From JACVRW01 sp963808775 (GTDB lineage: Bacteria; Actinomycetota; Thermoleophilia; Solirubrobacterales; Thermoleophilaceae): DNA of 64,000 nt. Numbering within the stretch: position 1 is the first letter of the stretch; each line of letters starts with the position of its first letter. The stretch is from NCBI GenBank assembly GCA_963808775.1, contig CAWEGR010000003.1:62001-126000 (forward strand). Reading direction: 5' to 3'. Under the pieces are notes generated by a model, which was not told the origin of the DNA, searched no databases, and was given only the letters and a program-made list of their open reading frames with translations. Made by a program: the position numbers and the translations under genes. This document shows, piece after piece, positions 20,784 to 28,889 of the stretch.

Positions 20784-22130
20784 TCAGCGCAGGGTGCGAA
20801 CCCGGATCGCGTGCGGGTCGGGGGTGCCGCGCACGCTCCCCACCCGGGCGACCCCCACGAGCGCGCCGTCCTTGCCGCTCCGGCGGACGTCGATGACCCC
20901 CACGCCCGGCGTCGAGCCGAATGCCTCGTGGCCCGAGGCAGGGTTCGGCCCCCGCAGCGAGGCGAACATGAAGCGCCCGTCGGGCGACAGGTCGAACAGG
21001 TCCGGGGCGGGATCGTCAGAGACATCGCCCTCGAGCCCGAACCGTCCCGTGACCTCGCCGGAGCGCGCGTCGACCACGGTCACGTCGTTGGCCGAGCGGT
21101 CGCCCCACCAGATGTACTTGCCGTGCTTCGTCAGCGCCACCGCGTGGGCGTCGACCTCGACGCCCGGGGCGTCGCGCGTGTAGACGTGCCTCGCGGGCGG
21201 GGTGTTCGGCGTCGTGATCGGAGTCGTCGAGAGCGCTGACAGGTCGAAGGAGTAGACGTCGTGGCCCCAGGGCTCGTCGCCGGGCACGGACGGCACCGTC
21301 AGGCCGGCGCCGCTGTTCACGTACATGCGGCCCTCGGCCTCCATCTCGCCGCAGCCGTTGTCGTCGACGGCCGTGCGGTCGTACTCCGCCACGATCCGCA
21401 TGGGCGTCGCGTTGTGGTCGACCACGAACATGCCGCCGCCGCGCAGGGTCACGAACGTGAAGCGGCCGTCGCTCGTGGTGCGGGGACAGATCGGCGCGTT
21501 GTCCGGCCTGAGCTGCGGGTCCTGGCAGGGAGCGCCGCTCGGCGTGGTGCAGGTGGCGAGGTTGAGCGTCGCGGCCGACTCGAGGCTGAACTCGTCGTTC
21601 GGATAGTCGGTCGAGATGCGCTGCAGCAGCTTGCCGTTCTGGTTCGCCACGATCAGCGCACTCTGATCGGGCGTCGGCCAGGCGGCGTGCGCCTGTGTGC
21701 CCACGTCGATGCAGTCGATCGGCTCGCGCGACTCCGCATCGAGGAAGGCGATGTGGCCGCTCGCGACGTACGCGATCATCGCGTGGCTGTTGCCGCCGGG
21801 CCCGTCGGCGTCGCCGCCGTTGAAGACGAGCATGTGCGGGCGCACCGGCGAGCTGCCGGTCTTCTCGCGGCAGAGCGAGGCGACGGCCCCGCCGAGATCG
21901 ATCGATTCGGGCACGGCGGTCGAGGCGTCGCGCGTCAGCTCGCGCCCGTCGAACACGTGCAGCACCCCGGGGCCGGTGGCCTGGGACTTGTCGTCCTGGT
22001 CGATCAGCCAGACCTCGTAGGTCGGCGGGCCCCCGAGATCCGCCTCCTCCGCCCCGGCGGTGCCGACCACGGCGACGACGGCAATCGAGACAAGCGCGAC
22101 CAGCGCCGCCAGCAGCATGCGGGGCTTCAT
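20784..22130 (-). CDS. Secreted beta-propeller (YVTN/WD40-like) protein
   Basis: 448 residues with a clear signal peptide (MKPRMLLAALVALVSIAVVA, cleavage probably after GTAGA). AAGGAG lies 4 bp before ATG 22130. The mature protein contains blade-like repeats typical of YVTN/lactonase-like propellers: AYVASGHIAFLDAESREPID, QSALIVANQNGKLLQRI, DGRFTFVTLRGGGMFVVDHN, KYIWWGDRSANDVTVVDARS, DGRFMFASLRGPNPASG. Several Cys pairs suggest disulfides outside the cell. Single gene by spacing (74 bp to the GGDEF-EAL start, 140 bp to DUF6504). Possible roles are cell-surface or periplasmic binding; catalytic function cannot be assigned. Confidence 0.82.
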   Translation of the reverse strand: MKPRMLLAALVALVSIAVVAVVGTAGAEEADLGGPPTYEVWLIDQDDKSQATGPGVLHVFDGRELTRDASTAVPESIDLGGAVASLCREKTGSSPVRPHMLVFNGGDADGPGGNSHAMIAYVASGHIAFLDAESREPIDCIDVGTQAHAAWPTPDQSALIVANQNGKLLQRISTDYPNDEFSLESAATLNLATCTTPSGAPCQDPQLRPDNAPICPRTTSDGRFTFVTLRGGGMFVVDHNATPMRIVAEYDRTAVDDNGCGEMEAEGRMYVNSGAGLTVPSVPGDEPWGHDVYSFDLSALSTTPITTPNTPPARHVYTRDAPGVEVDAHAVALTKHGKYIWWGDRSANDVTVVDARSGEVTGRFGLEGDVSDDPAPDLFDLSPDGRFMFASLRGPNPASGHEAFGSTPGVGVIDVRRSGKDGALVGVARVGSVRGTPDPHAIRVRTLR

Positions 22131-22270
22131 GAGACTCCTTCTGGAGGTAGGGGTGGCGCTCCGCGCGACGGGCCAGACCGCCAGCGAGCGCAACGTAGGA
22201 GCGCTGTCGGACGTAGATCCGTTCCCTGAATGCCCCGTCGCGATTCGGTGGAGGTTCCGGCCGCGAATCC

Positions 22271-22522
22271 CTACGAACGCTGGAGGAACCAGCCTCCGGC
22301 GACCAGGTCGCGGAAGACCACGAGGTTGCGCCCGTCCATGAGGACGATCTCGAAATAGCGGCGCCGCAGCGGCCGCGAGGTCCACCAGCGGTCCTCCACG
22401 ACCCACTCCTCCCGGATCGCGTCGACGTCGGCGCCGGCGACGTTGTGCGGCACGCCGCCGTCGCCGGCGATCACCGTCGTGGGCTTGGGCGCCCCGAGCC
22501 TGCGCGAGCCCAGCGGCGTCAC
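22271..22522 (-). CDS. DUF6504-like small protein of the imuB operon
   Basis: 83 residues starting at GTG 22522, which overlaps the imuB stop (TAGTG). The sequence includes VAGADVDAIREEWVVEDRWW, LRRRYFEIVLMDGRNLVVFR and a final GGWFLQRS, resembling the short DUF6504 proteins that accompany ImuB-type polymerase-like genes in actinobacteria. By context it would be co-induced with imuB under SOS control. Its biochemical role is unknown. Confidence 0.72.
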   Translation of the reverse strand: MTPLGSRRLGAPKPTTVIAGDGGVPHNVAGADVDAIREEWVVEDRWWTSRPLRRRYFEIVLMDGRNLVVFRDLVAGGWFLQRS

Positions 22523-23787
22523 TAGGGATGCGCCCTCCGCCGGGCGCCGCCGGCTCCGGGCGGGGGATGCACCGGCTGGTCCGGGAACGGCGCGAGCAGC
22601 GCGCGCCGCTCGGGTATGCGCGAGTCCGGGTCGAGGTCGAGCACGCGCATGGCGGCCTCGCCACCCGCCGCCTGGCGCGCCTGGCGAACCGCCTCCCCGA
22701 GCCTCCCCCGCCGCACGGACTCGGCCTCGTCGAGCAGCCGCACCTGGTCGTGCGCCGGCGGCCCGAACGCCTCGACCGTCAGCGCGAGCGACTCGGACGG
22801 CGCCGGCAGGTCGGCCAGCTTCGGCGCGAGCGCGAGCTGGATGCGCCCGGCGTCCGCGCTCGCGTGCCGCAGCGTGACCGCCGTGCGCCAGGTGCCGCCG
22901 GCCACGAAGCGCGCCGAGACCGCAAGCGCCCGCAGCGAGCGCCCCCGGCGCTCGCGCCGGGCCAGCACGCGGGCGATCAGCAGCTCGAGGGCGCGCTCGA
23001 GCTGCTGGCCGCCCGTGGCCTCGGGCAGCTCGATCCGCTCCGTCACCGGCTCGAGCGGCCGGCGCGGGTCGAGCGGCAGGTCACTCCCGCGGGCGAGGTC
23101 GAGGGCCAGCAGCCCCGGGTGCCCGAAGCGCTCGGACACCGCTCGCGCCGGCAGGGCGGCGAGCTCGCCGAGCGTGCGGATCCCGAGCCGCTCGAGCGGC
23201 TCCGTCAGGTCCTCGAGCCCGGGGCGGGTGCGAAGCAGCCCGATCGGGAGCGGAGCCAGGAAGCCCGACACCTCACCCTCGCCGACGACCACCGCCGCCC
23301 GCCCTGCGCCGGGCCGCGAGCGCTTGCGGGGCCGGGCGCGCAGGGCCGCGCAGTGGGCCGCGAAGCGGCTCGGCGCGCAGCCGAAGCGCGCCCCCGCGCC
23401 GAGCGCCCGGCGCGCCGCGGCGAGCACCCCGGCGAGATCCCCGCCGTGGATGCCCTCGAGCCCGCGGGTCTCGAAGTAGGCCGCGCCCGGAACGTCTGAC
23501 TCGACAGCAGCCCCGATGCGCTCGAGCCTGTCGAGCGCCGTGTGCCAGAGAGCTCGCACCCCCTCCGGGTCGGGCGGCACGAGCCGCAGCGCGGGGCAGC
23601 GCGACATGGCCTCCCCGAGCCGCATTCCGCGCACGATCCCGTAGGCCTCGGCGGCTGCCGAGACCTCCCCCACCATCTGCTCGCGGCCGGCCTCGGGGGC
23701 GAGCGCCACGGGCTCCGAGAGCAGCGCTCGCCGGTCGCCGAGGGCGGCCAGCAGCTCGAAGCGGGGGTAGAGGACGCATGCGACCAT
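22522..23787 (-). CDS. imuB: ImuB-like Y-family DNA polymerase-related protein
   Basis: 421 residues from ATG 23787 (MVACVLYPRFELLAALGDR). Y-family polymerase architecture is recognisable: ACVLYPRFELLAAL, EVSAAAEAYGIVRGMRLGEA, RCPALRLVPPDP, then LLRTRPGLEDLTEPLERLGI (helix-hairpin-helix region) and FGHPGLLALDLARGSD. The catalytic carboxylates of true Y-family polymerases are not evident: CVLYPRFE replaces the metal-binding Asp strand. This fits ImuB, a non-catalytic adapter of the ImuA-ImuB-DnaE2 mutasome. An SOS box ends 4 bp upstream of the ATG, so the transcript is probably leaderless. An upstream in-frame start (23826) would put the SOS box inside the coding region and is rejected. DnaE2 is not in this window. 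Confidence 0.85.
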   Translation of the reverse strand: MVACVLYPRFELLAALGDRRALLSEPVALAPEAGREQMVGEVSAAAEAYGIVRGMRLGEAMSRCPALRLVPPDPEGVRALWHTALDRLERIGAAVESDVPGAAYFETRGLEGIHGGDLAGVLAAARRALGAGARFGCAPSRFAAHCAALRARPRKRSRPGAGRAAVVVGEGEVSGFLAPLPIGLLRTRPGLEDLTEPLERLGIRTLGELAALPARAVSERFGHPGLLALDLARGSDLPLDPRRPLEPVTERIELPEATGGQQLERALELLIARVLARRERRGRSLRALAVSARFVAGGTWRTAVTLRHASADAGRIQLALAPKLADLPAPSESLALTVEAFGPPAHDQVRLLDEAESVRRGRLGEAVRQARQAAGGEAAMRVLDLDPDSRIPERRALLAPFPDQPVHPPPGAGGARRRAHP

Positions 23788-23790
23788 GTA

Positions 23791-23804
23791 CGAACACATG
23801 TTCG
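23791..23804. promoter_or_regulatory. LexA SOS box
   Basis: CGAACACATGTTCG is a perfect fit to the Gram-positive/actinobacterial LexA consensus CGAACRNRYGTTCG and a complete palindrome in its outer arms. It lies 4-17 bp upstream of the imuB ATG, so LexA would occlude the core promoter. This supports DNA-damage induction of imuB and DUF6504. Confidence 0.85.
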
Positions 23805-23844
23805 CATCCGCGGCGGCGCCGTGCAAGGGGGCGCCCAGTCGGAT

Positions 23845-24585
23845 CTAGAGCGCGACTGCCCCGGCGAGCACGCTCGCGACTCCGGTCGCGATCACGAGCA
23901 GGAGCGCGAGCACGAAGAAGCGCTCGGTGGCGATGCGCCGGAACGCGACGGCGCCGAGCGCGTAGCCGGCGAGCATGCACACGAGCAGCGGGAGGACCAC
24001 CTCCGCCTCGAGCGGCCCGGTCCCCTCGGCCGTGACGACGATCGCGCCGCCGGCCACGCTCAGCAGCAGGAAGGCGGCGGCGAGCGTCTGCCGGAACTCG
24101 ACGGGCCGCACCCCACGCGCCTCGAGCCAGAGCGCGAGCGGTGGGCCGCTCACGCTCAGCGACGTGGTCAGGGTCCCGCTGGCGAAGCCCGCGGCGAGCT
24201 CGGACCCGCGCGGCAGCGCCCGGCGCGCGTGCGCCCCGGCGCGCCGGACCCGCAGCTGCCACAGGCCGGCGGCGATGACCGCGACGCCGACCGCCACCTG
24301 GAGCACCTCCTTCGACAGCACGGCGAGCAGCAGCGCGCCCGCCGCCAGGCCGGGGATCGCCGCCGCGAGCAGCGGCGCGAGGCGCCGCCAGTCGACGTGC
24401 TCCGGCCGACCCGACTCGAACAGCACGAGCGCGTTGAGGACCGTCGCGAGCGCGAGCATCGTCAGCACGGCCTCGTGCGGCTCGAGCAGGCCGAGCAGGG
24501 CCGGCGAGAGGACGAGCGCGAAGCCGAATCCGGTCGCCGACTGGACCGTGGCTCCCACGAGTGCCGCGGCGCCCAGCAGCAACAC
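23845..24585 (-). CDS. TauE/SafE-family membrane transporter
   Basis: About 246 residues with eight hydrophobic segments. The first is LLLGAAALVGATVQSATGFG, containing the family-typical G(x)QSATGFGFA(L) stretch, and the repeat-related motif GTLTTSLSVSGPPLALWL appears mid-protein. TauE/SafE proteins export sulfite, sulfonates or other organic anions. No ATG fits; GTG 24585 is the first plausible start, 17 bp after the pepP stop. An upstream start within pepP is possible. Terminal gene of the aroC-aroKB-aroQ-pepP series by spacing; there is no obvious functional link to it. Confidence 0.82.
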   Translation of the reverse strand: MLLLGAAALVGATVQSATGFGFALVLSPALLGLLEPHEAVLTMLALATVLNALVLFESGRPEHVDWRRLAPLLAAAIPGLAAGALLLAVLSKEVLQVAVGVAVIAAGLWQLRVRRAGAHARRALPRGSELAAGFASGTLTTSLSVSGPPLALWLEARGVRPVEFRQTLAAAFLLLSVAGGAIVVTAEGTGPLEAEVVLPLLVCMLAGYALGAVAFRRIATERFFVLALLLVIATGVASVLAGAVAL

Positions 24586-24602
24586 GGCAGCGGCGCGAGC
24601 GC

Positions 24603-25661
24603 CTAGCCCGCGACGAGCAGTGCCTTGTCGAACCCGGTGAGGATCTCGGGCTCGCCGTCGCGCACGATCACGAGGTCCTCGATCCGGACGCCGAAGCGCC
24701 CGGGCAGGTAGATGCCGGGCTCGACCGTGACGGCGTTGCCCTCCTCGAGCGCGCCCTCCGCGGTCTTGCCGAGCCGCGGCGCCTCGTGGACCTCGAGCCC
24801 GACGCCGTGGCCGAGGCCGTGCCCGAAGCGCTCGCCGTGCCCTGCCGCCTCGATCAGCGCGCGGGCCACGCCGTCGACCTCCTTGCACTCCGCTCCCGGG
24901 CGCACCGCCGCGAGCGAGGCGACCTGCGCGCGCAGCACGGCGTCGTAGACCTCGCGCTCCTCGTCGCCCACCTCCCCGCTCGCGAGCGTGCGGGTGCAGT
25001 CGGAGCAGTAGCCGTCGACGACGCAGCCCATGTCCACGACGACCAGCGTGTTCGCCGGGATCGGGACGTCGCGCGGGCTGGCGTGCGGCAGCGCGCCGTG
25101 CCCTCCCGCCGCGACGATCGGCGCGAACGAGGGGCCCTCGGCGCCCGCATCCTCCATGAACCGGACGAGATCGCGGGCGACCTCGCGCTCGGTGCGGCCG
25201 GCGAGCCCGCGCTCGAGCAGGCTCTCGTAGGCGCGCGTCGAGAGCTCCGCCGCGGCGCGCATCGCGGCGACCTCCGCCTCGTCCTTGACGGCGCGCAGGC
25301 GCTCGACGAGGCCGCCCGCCGGCACGAGCTCGACGCCGTCCGGCACGCCCTCCCCGAGCTTGCGGTGCGCCTCGACGCTCAGGTCCGCGTCGTCGAACCC
25401 GGCGCGTCCGCGCAGGCGCGCGGCGATGTCCTCGAGCATGCGCGGGCCGTGCTGCACGGTCTCGAACCCGCTGACCTGCTCGCCGGCCTGTTCGACGTAG
25501 CGGAAGTCCGTGAAGAAGAGCCGCTCGTCGCGGGTCACGAGGCAGGCCCCGCTCGAGCCCGTGAAGCCGGCGAGCCAGCGCACGTTGACGAGCTTCGTGA
25601 CGAGCAGGCAGTCGAGCTCGCGCTCCTCGAGGAGCGTCTGGAGCCGGTCGGCGCGGGTCAC
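24603..25661 (-). CDS. pepP: Xaa-Pro aminopeptidase (M24 metallopeptidase)
   Basis: 352 residues. The N-terminal creatinase-like domain is MTRADRLQTLLEERELDCLL...NVRWLAGFTGSSG. The catalytic pita-bread fold has all five metal ligands in context: VVVDMGCVVDGYCSDCTRT (two Asp), FGHGLGHGVGLEVHE (His), VEPGIYLPG and GVRIEDLVIV (Glu residues). It would remove N-terminal residues next to proline in peptides. The start (GTG 25661) overlaps the aroQ stop. A pepP/pepQ gene just after aroQ is the usual actinobacterial arrangement, normally followed by efp; here a TauE gene follows. Confidence 0.93.
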   Translation of the reverse strand: MTRADRLQTLLEERELDCLLVTKLVNVRWLAGFTGSSGACLVTRDERLFFTDFRYVEQAGEQVSGFETVQHGPRMLEDIAARLRGRAGFDDADLSVEAHRKLGEGVPDGVELVPAGGLVERLRAVKDEAEVAAMRAAAELSTRAYESLLERGLAGRTEREVARDLVRFMEDAGAEGPSFAPIVAAGGHGALPHASPRDVPIPANTLVVVDMGCVVDGYCSDCTRTLASGEVGDEEREVYDAVLRAQVASLAAVRPGAECKEVDGVARALIEAAGHGERFGHGLGHGVGLEVHEAPRLGKTAEGALEEGNAVTVEPGIYLPGRFGVRIEDLVIVRDGEPEILTGFDKALLVAG

Positions 25662-26098
25662 CTGTGCATGGCCTCCTTCAGCATCGCGAGCGCGTCACGG
25701 TAGCCGTCGACCCCGCGGCCCTGCACGCAGCCCACGCAGAGGTCGCGGATCACGGACACCCGCCGCCACTCCTCGCGCTCGTCGATCTGCGACAGGTGCA
25801 CCTCGACGGCCGGCAGCCCGGTCAGCTCGAGCGCGTCATGGATCGCCCACGAGTAGTGGGTCCAGGCGCCCGGATTGAGGAGCAGCCCGTCGGCCCGCTC
25901 GTCCGCGCGGTGCAGGAACTCGCAGAACTCGCCCTCGTGGTTCGACTGGTAGAAGGCGACATCGAGGCCGAGCTCGCGCGCGAATGCCTGAATCCGGACC
26001 TCGAGCTCGGTCAGCGAAACCTCGCCATAGTGCGCGGCCGCCCGCCGGCCGAGCACGTCGAAGTTGACTCCGTGAAGCACGTCCACGCGGGTCTTCAC
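25658..26098 (-). CDS. aroQ: Type II 3-dehydroquinate dehydratase-like protein
   Basis: 146 residues, the size of AroQ, which dehydrates 3-dehydroquinate in the shikimate pathway. Recognisable parts are YQSNHEGEFCEFLHRA, GLLLNPGAWTHYSWAIHDAL, PAVEVHLSQIDEREEWRRVS and VGCVQGRGVDGYRDAL. The N-terminal active-site loop is atypical: the usual NGPNLNLLGxREPxxYG reads HGVNFDVLGRRAAAHYG. It keeps the Arg and the catalytic Tyr but loses the conserved Asn-Gly-Pro and Glu-Pro. It overlaps both aroKB and pepP by 4 bp. Most likely the functional enzyme of the pathway, with a divergent lid. Confidence 0.87.
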   Translation of the reverse strand: MKTRVDVLHGVNFDVLGRRAAAHYGEVSLTELEVRIQAFARELGLDVAFYQSNHEGEFCEFLHRADERADGLLLNPGAWTHYSWAIHDALELTGLPAVEVHLSQIDEREEWRRVSVIRDLCVGCVQGRGVDGYRDALAMLKEAMHR

Positions 26099-27663
26099 CC
26101 TGCATGCACCTCCTCGACCGCGGCACGCAGGTCGTCGGGATCGACGGCGTGGCCGTGACTGACCTCGCCCGGGGCGTCGAGCAGCACGAACGGCACCTCG
26201 CCGCCCGCGCGCTTCTTGTCGCGCTCGATGTGGCTCAGGACCTCGTCGACGCTCGCTCCGCCGAACGCGAGCGGCAGGCCGCGCGCGGAGAACAGCTCGG
26301 TCACCTCCGCGCGGAGCGCGTCGCGCCCGGCGAGCCGCAGCGCGGCGAGCAGCCCGATGCCGACCGCCTCTCCGTGCCGGTAGCGCCGGTAGCCGGTGGC
26401 CGACTCGATCGCGTGCCCGACGGTGTGGCCGAGGTTCAGCACCTGGCGCCGCCCGCCGTCGCGCTCGTCCTCGGCGACCACGGCGAGCTTCGTGCGCAGG
26501 CAGCCGAGGATCGTGTCCGTGTCGACCTCGCCCCCGCGCCGCACCCGCGCCCAGAGCGGGCCGCCCGCGATCAGCGCCGTCTTGACGACCTCGACGTAGC
26601 CCGCCGCCGCCTCCTCCGCCGGCAGCGTGGCGAGCAGGGCGGGATCGGTCAGGACGGCGGAGGGCTGGTGGTACGCGCCCGCGTAGTTCTTGCCCTCCGG
26701 CAGGTCGACGCCCGTCTTGCCGCCGTAGGCCGAGTCGACCTGGGCGACGAGGGAGGTCGGCACCTGGACGTGGCGCATGCCGCGCTGGTAGAGCGCGGCG
26801 CAGAGGCCGCCGAGGTCGCCGGCCACTCCGCCGCCCAGCGCGACGAGCAGGTCGCCGCGCTCGGCGCCGGCGCGCGCGAGGCGGCGCAGCACCTCCTCGG
26901 CGGACGCGAGCGTCTTGCTCCCCTCCCCCGGCGCCACCACGATCGTCTCCTCCGCCCCGCCGAACGGCACGGCCGAGGCGACGTTCTCGTCCGTGACCAC
27001 GAAGCGCCGGCCCTGCTCGGGATAGAAGAAGCCGGAGCCGACGAGACCCTCGCCCGCGAACACCGGGTACTCCGCGACGGGGGTGCGGGGCGGATCCGAA
27101 TGGAGCGCGGGCGGCGGCGCCCCGCCCGACCAGACCATGCGCGTGCCCGCGGGGGCGCGGCGGAGCGCCTCGAGCGCGGGCAGCACGCGCCGGATCGCCT
27201 CGCGCTCGCCCGGGGGCACGATCGCGTCGGCCACCGACTCGTACAGGGCCGACCGCTCGGCGTGCAGCGCCGCGAAGCGGCCGCGGTCGCGCGCGAGCGG
27301 CCGCCCCTGGTTCGAGGCGCGCCGCCAGGCCTCCTCGGGCGGAACCTCGAGGTGCACGACCGTGTGCGCGGCGAGCGCCTGGCGGACGCTCTCCGAGCCG
27401 ACCGCCCCGCCGCCGAGCGCGATCACCTGCGCGCCACCGTCCCCGAGCAGCTCGAGCACCACCTCTTCCTCGCGCGCGCGGAAGGCGGGCTCGCCCTCAC
27501 GGTCGAAGTACGACTCGATCGACTCGCCGAGGCGGTCCTCGACGACGCGGTCGGAGTCGACCGCCTCCGTGCCGAGCTCGGCGGCGAGCGCGCGGGCGCC
27601 GCTCGACTTGCCCGCGCCCATGAAGCCGACGAGGACGAGCGCGTTTACGCCGCGCCCCTCCAC
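26095..27663 (-). CDS. aroKB: Bifunctional shikimate kinase / 3-dehydroquinate synthase (AroK-AroB fusion)
   Basis: 522 residues in one uninterrupted frame. Residues about 1-165 are shikimate kinase: VLVGFMGAGKSSGARALAAE (Walker A), the substrate-binding D in VDSDRVVEDRLG, FRAREEEVVLELL and ALGGGAVGS. A linker with PAGTRMVWSGG leads to residues about 185-520, 3-dehydroquinate synthase: GEGSKTLASAEEVLRR, ALGGGVAGDLGG, PTSLVAQVDSAYGGKTGVD, YVEVVKTALI, NLGHTVGHAIES and RHGEAVGIG with the zinc ligands. GTG 27663 lies 19 bp inside aroC and is the only suitable start before the P-loop. Fused AroKB proteins are known in some actinobacteria. It overlaps aroQ by 4 bp. Confidence 0.94.
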   Translation of the reverse strand: MEGRGVNALVLVGFMGAGKSSGARALAAELGTEAVDSDRVVEDRLGESIESYFDREGEPAFRAREEEVVLELLGDGGAQVIALGGGAVGSESVRQALAAHTVVHLEVPPEEAWRRASNQGRPLARDRGRFAALHAERSALYESVADAIVPPGEREAIRRVLPALEALRRAPAGTRMVWSGGAPPPALHSDPPRTPVAEYPVFAGEGLVGSGFFYPEQGRRFVVTDENVASAVPFGGAEETIVVAPGEGSKTLASAEEVLRRLARAGAERGDLLVALGGGVAGDLGGLCAALYQRGMRHVQVPTSLVAQVDSAYGGKTGVDLPEGKNYAGAYHQPSAVLTDPALLATLPAEEAAAGYVEVVKTALIAGGPLWARVRRGGEVDTDTILGCLRTKLAVVAEDERDGGRRQVLNLGHTVGHAIESATGYRRYRHGEAVGIGLLAALRLAGRDALRAEVTELFSARGLPLAFGGASVDEVLSHIERDKKRAGGEVPFVLLDAPGEVSHGHAVDPDDLRAAVEEVHAG

Positions 27664-28826
27664 CCGATGCGCTCCTTGTAGGCGGCGAGCGCCGCGCGGG
27701 CGTCGTCCAGGTGGTCCCCGCCGAACTTCTGGCGGTAGGCGGAGGCGAGCACGATCGCGACCATGGCCTCGCCGATCACTCCGGCCGCGGGCACCGTGCA
27801 CGAGTCGGTGCGCTCGCGCAGCGCCTGCGCGGGCTCCTTCGTCTCGAGGTGCACCGAGCGAAGCGGCTTCGTGAGTGTGGGCAGCGGCTTCATCGCGCCC
27901 ACCACCACGAGCGGATCGCCCGTGGTCATGCCGCCCTCGAGCCCGCCCGCGCGATTGGTCTCGCGATGGAAGCCGCGCTCGTCGGACCAGAAGATCTCGT
28001 CGTGGGCACGGGAGCCGACCCGCTCGGCCAGCGCGAAGCCGTCGCCGATGCCGACTCCCTTCATCGCATGGATCGACATCACCGCGCCGGCCAGGCGGCC
28101 ATCGAGGCGCTCCTCCCACGAGATGTGCGAGCCGATGCCCGGCACGAGGCCGAAGGCCTGCACCTCGAACAGGCCGCCGAGCGACTCGTTCGCCTTCCGC
28201 GCGGAGTCGATCTCGGCCACCATCGCCTCGCTCGCCTCGGCGTCGAGGCAGCGCACCGGCGACTCGTCGACGCCCTCGAAGCTCGCCGGGGTCAGCGCGG
28301 CCGGCGGCTCGGGGGCGGCGACGCCCCCGATGCGCGTCACGTGCGAGTGGACCGACACGCCGAGCGCCGCCAGAAACGCCTTCGCGAGCGCTCCCGCGGC
28401 CACGCGCGCGGCCGTCTCGCGCGCGGAGGCGCGCTCGAGCACGTTGCGAACGTCCGTGAAGCCGTACTTCTGCACGCCGACGAGGTCGGCGTGGCCGGGG
28501 CGCGGCAGGTGCACCTCCTCGACCTCGGCCTCGACCGGCCAGGGGTTCATCCGCTCCTCCCAGTTCTGGTAGTCGCGGTTCTCGATGCGGAGGGCGACCG
28601 GGCTGCCGAGGGTGCGGCCGTGGCGGACGCCCGAGGTCACCTCCGCGCGGTCCTTCTCGATCTTCATGCGGCCGCCGCGCCCGTGTCCGAGCTGGCGCCG
28701 CGCGAGGTCGCGGTCGATGTCGTCGGGGTGCAGCTCGAGCCCCGCGGGCAGGCCCTCGACGACCGCGGTCAGGCCCGGTCCGTGCGACTCGCCTGCGGTG
28801 ACGAAGCGGAAAGACAAAGCGCCCAC
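27645..28826 (-). CDS. aroC: Chorismate synthase
   Basis: 393 residues. It converts EPSP to chorismate using reduced FMN. The N-terminus FVTAGESHGPGLTAVVEGLP contains the signature GESHG, followed by RRQLGHGRGGRMKIEKD, the FMN/substrate segments ASARETAARVAAGALAK and GVGIGDGFALAERVGSRAHD, and the C-terminal signature RTDSCTVPAAGVIGEAM. The start is GTG 28826 inside a stem-loop. First gene of aroC-aroKB-aroQ-pepP. Two of the remaining pathway steps are on the far side of the pilus block (aroE) or outside the window. Confidence 0.97.
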   Translation of the reverse strand: MGALSFRFVTAGESHGPGLTAVVEGLPAGLELHPDDIDRDLARRQLGHGRGGRMKIEKDRAEVTSGVRHGRTLGSPVALRIENRDYQNWEERMNPWPVEAEVEEVHLPRPGHADLVGVQKYGFTDVRNVLERASARETAARVAAGALAKAFLAALGVSVHSHVTRIGGVAAPEPPAALTPASFEGVDESPVRCLDAEASEAMVAEIDSARKANESLGGLFEVQAFGLVPGIGSHISWEERLDGRLAGAVMSIHAMKGVGIGDGFALAERVGSRAHDEIFWSDERGFHRETNRAGGLEGGMTTGDPLVVVGAMKPLPTLTKPLRSVHLETKEPAQALRERTDSCTVPAAGVIGEAMVAIVLASAYRQKFGGDHLDDARAALAAYKERIGWRGAA

Positions 28827-28853
28827 ACCCTACTTACGAGGGTGCGGGCGCCT
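28821..28853. terminator. Stem-loop overlapping the aroC start
   Basis: Arms GCGCCCACACCCT and AGGGTGCGGGCGC pair at 12 of 13 positions around a 7-base loop. It sits between the stop of the calcium-repeat protein gene and the aroC GTG, and includes that start codon. There is no T-run, so it may be a weak terminator of the pilus-side transcript or may limit aroC translation. Confidence 0.4.
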
Positions 28854-28889
28854 TGCCGGGCGGAGGAGGGTCTTCTGGTCCCTGCCTGA

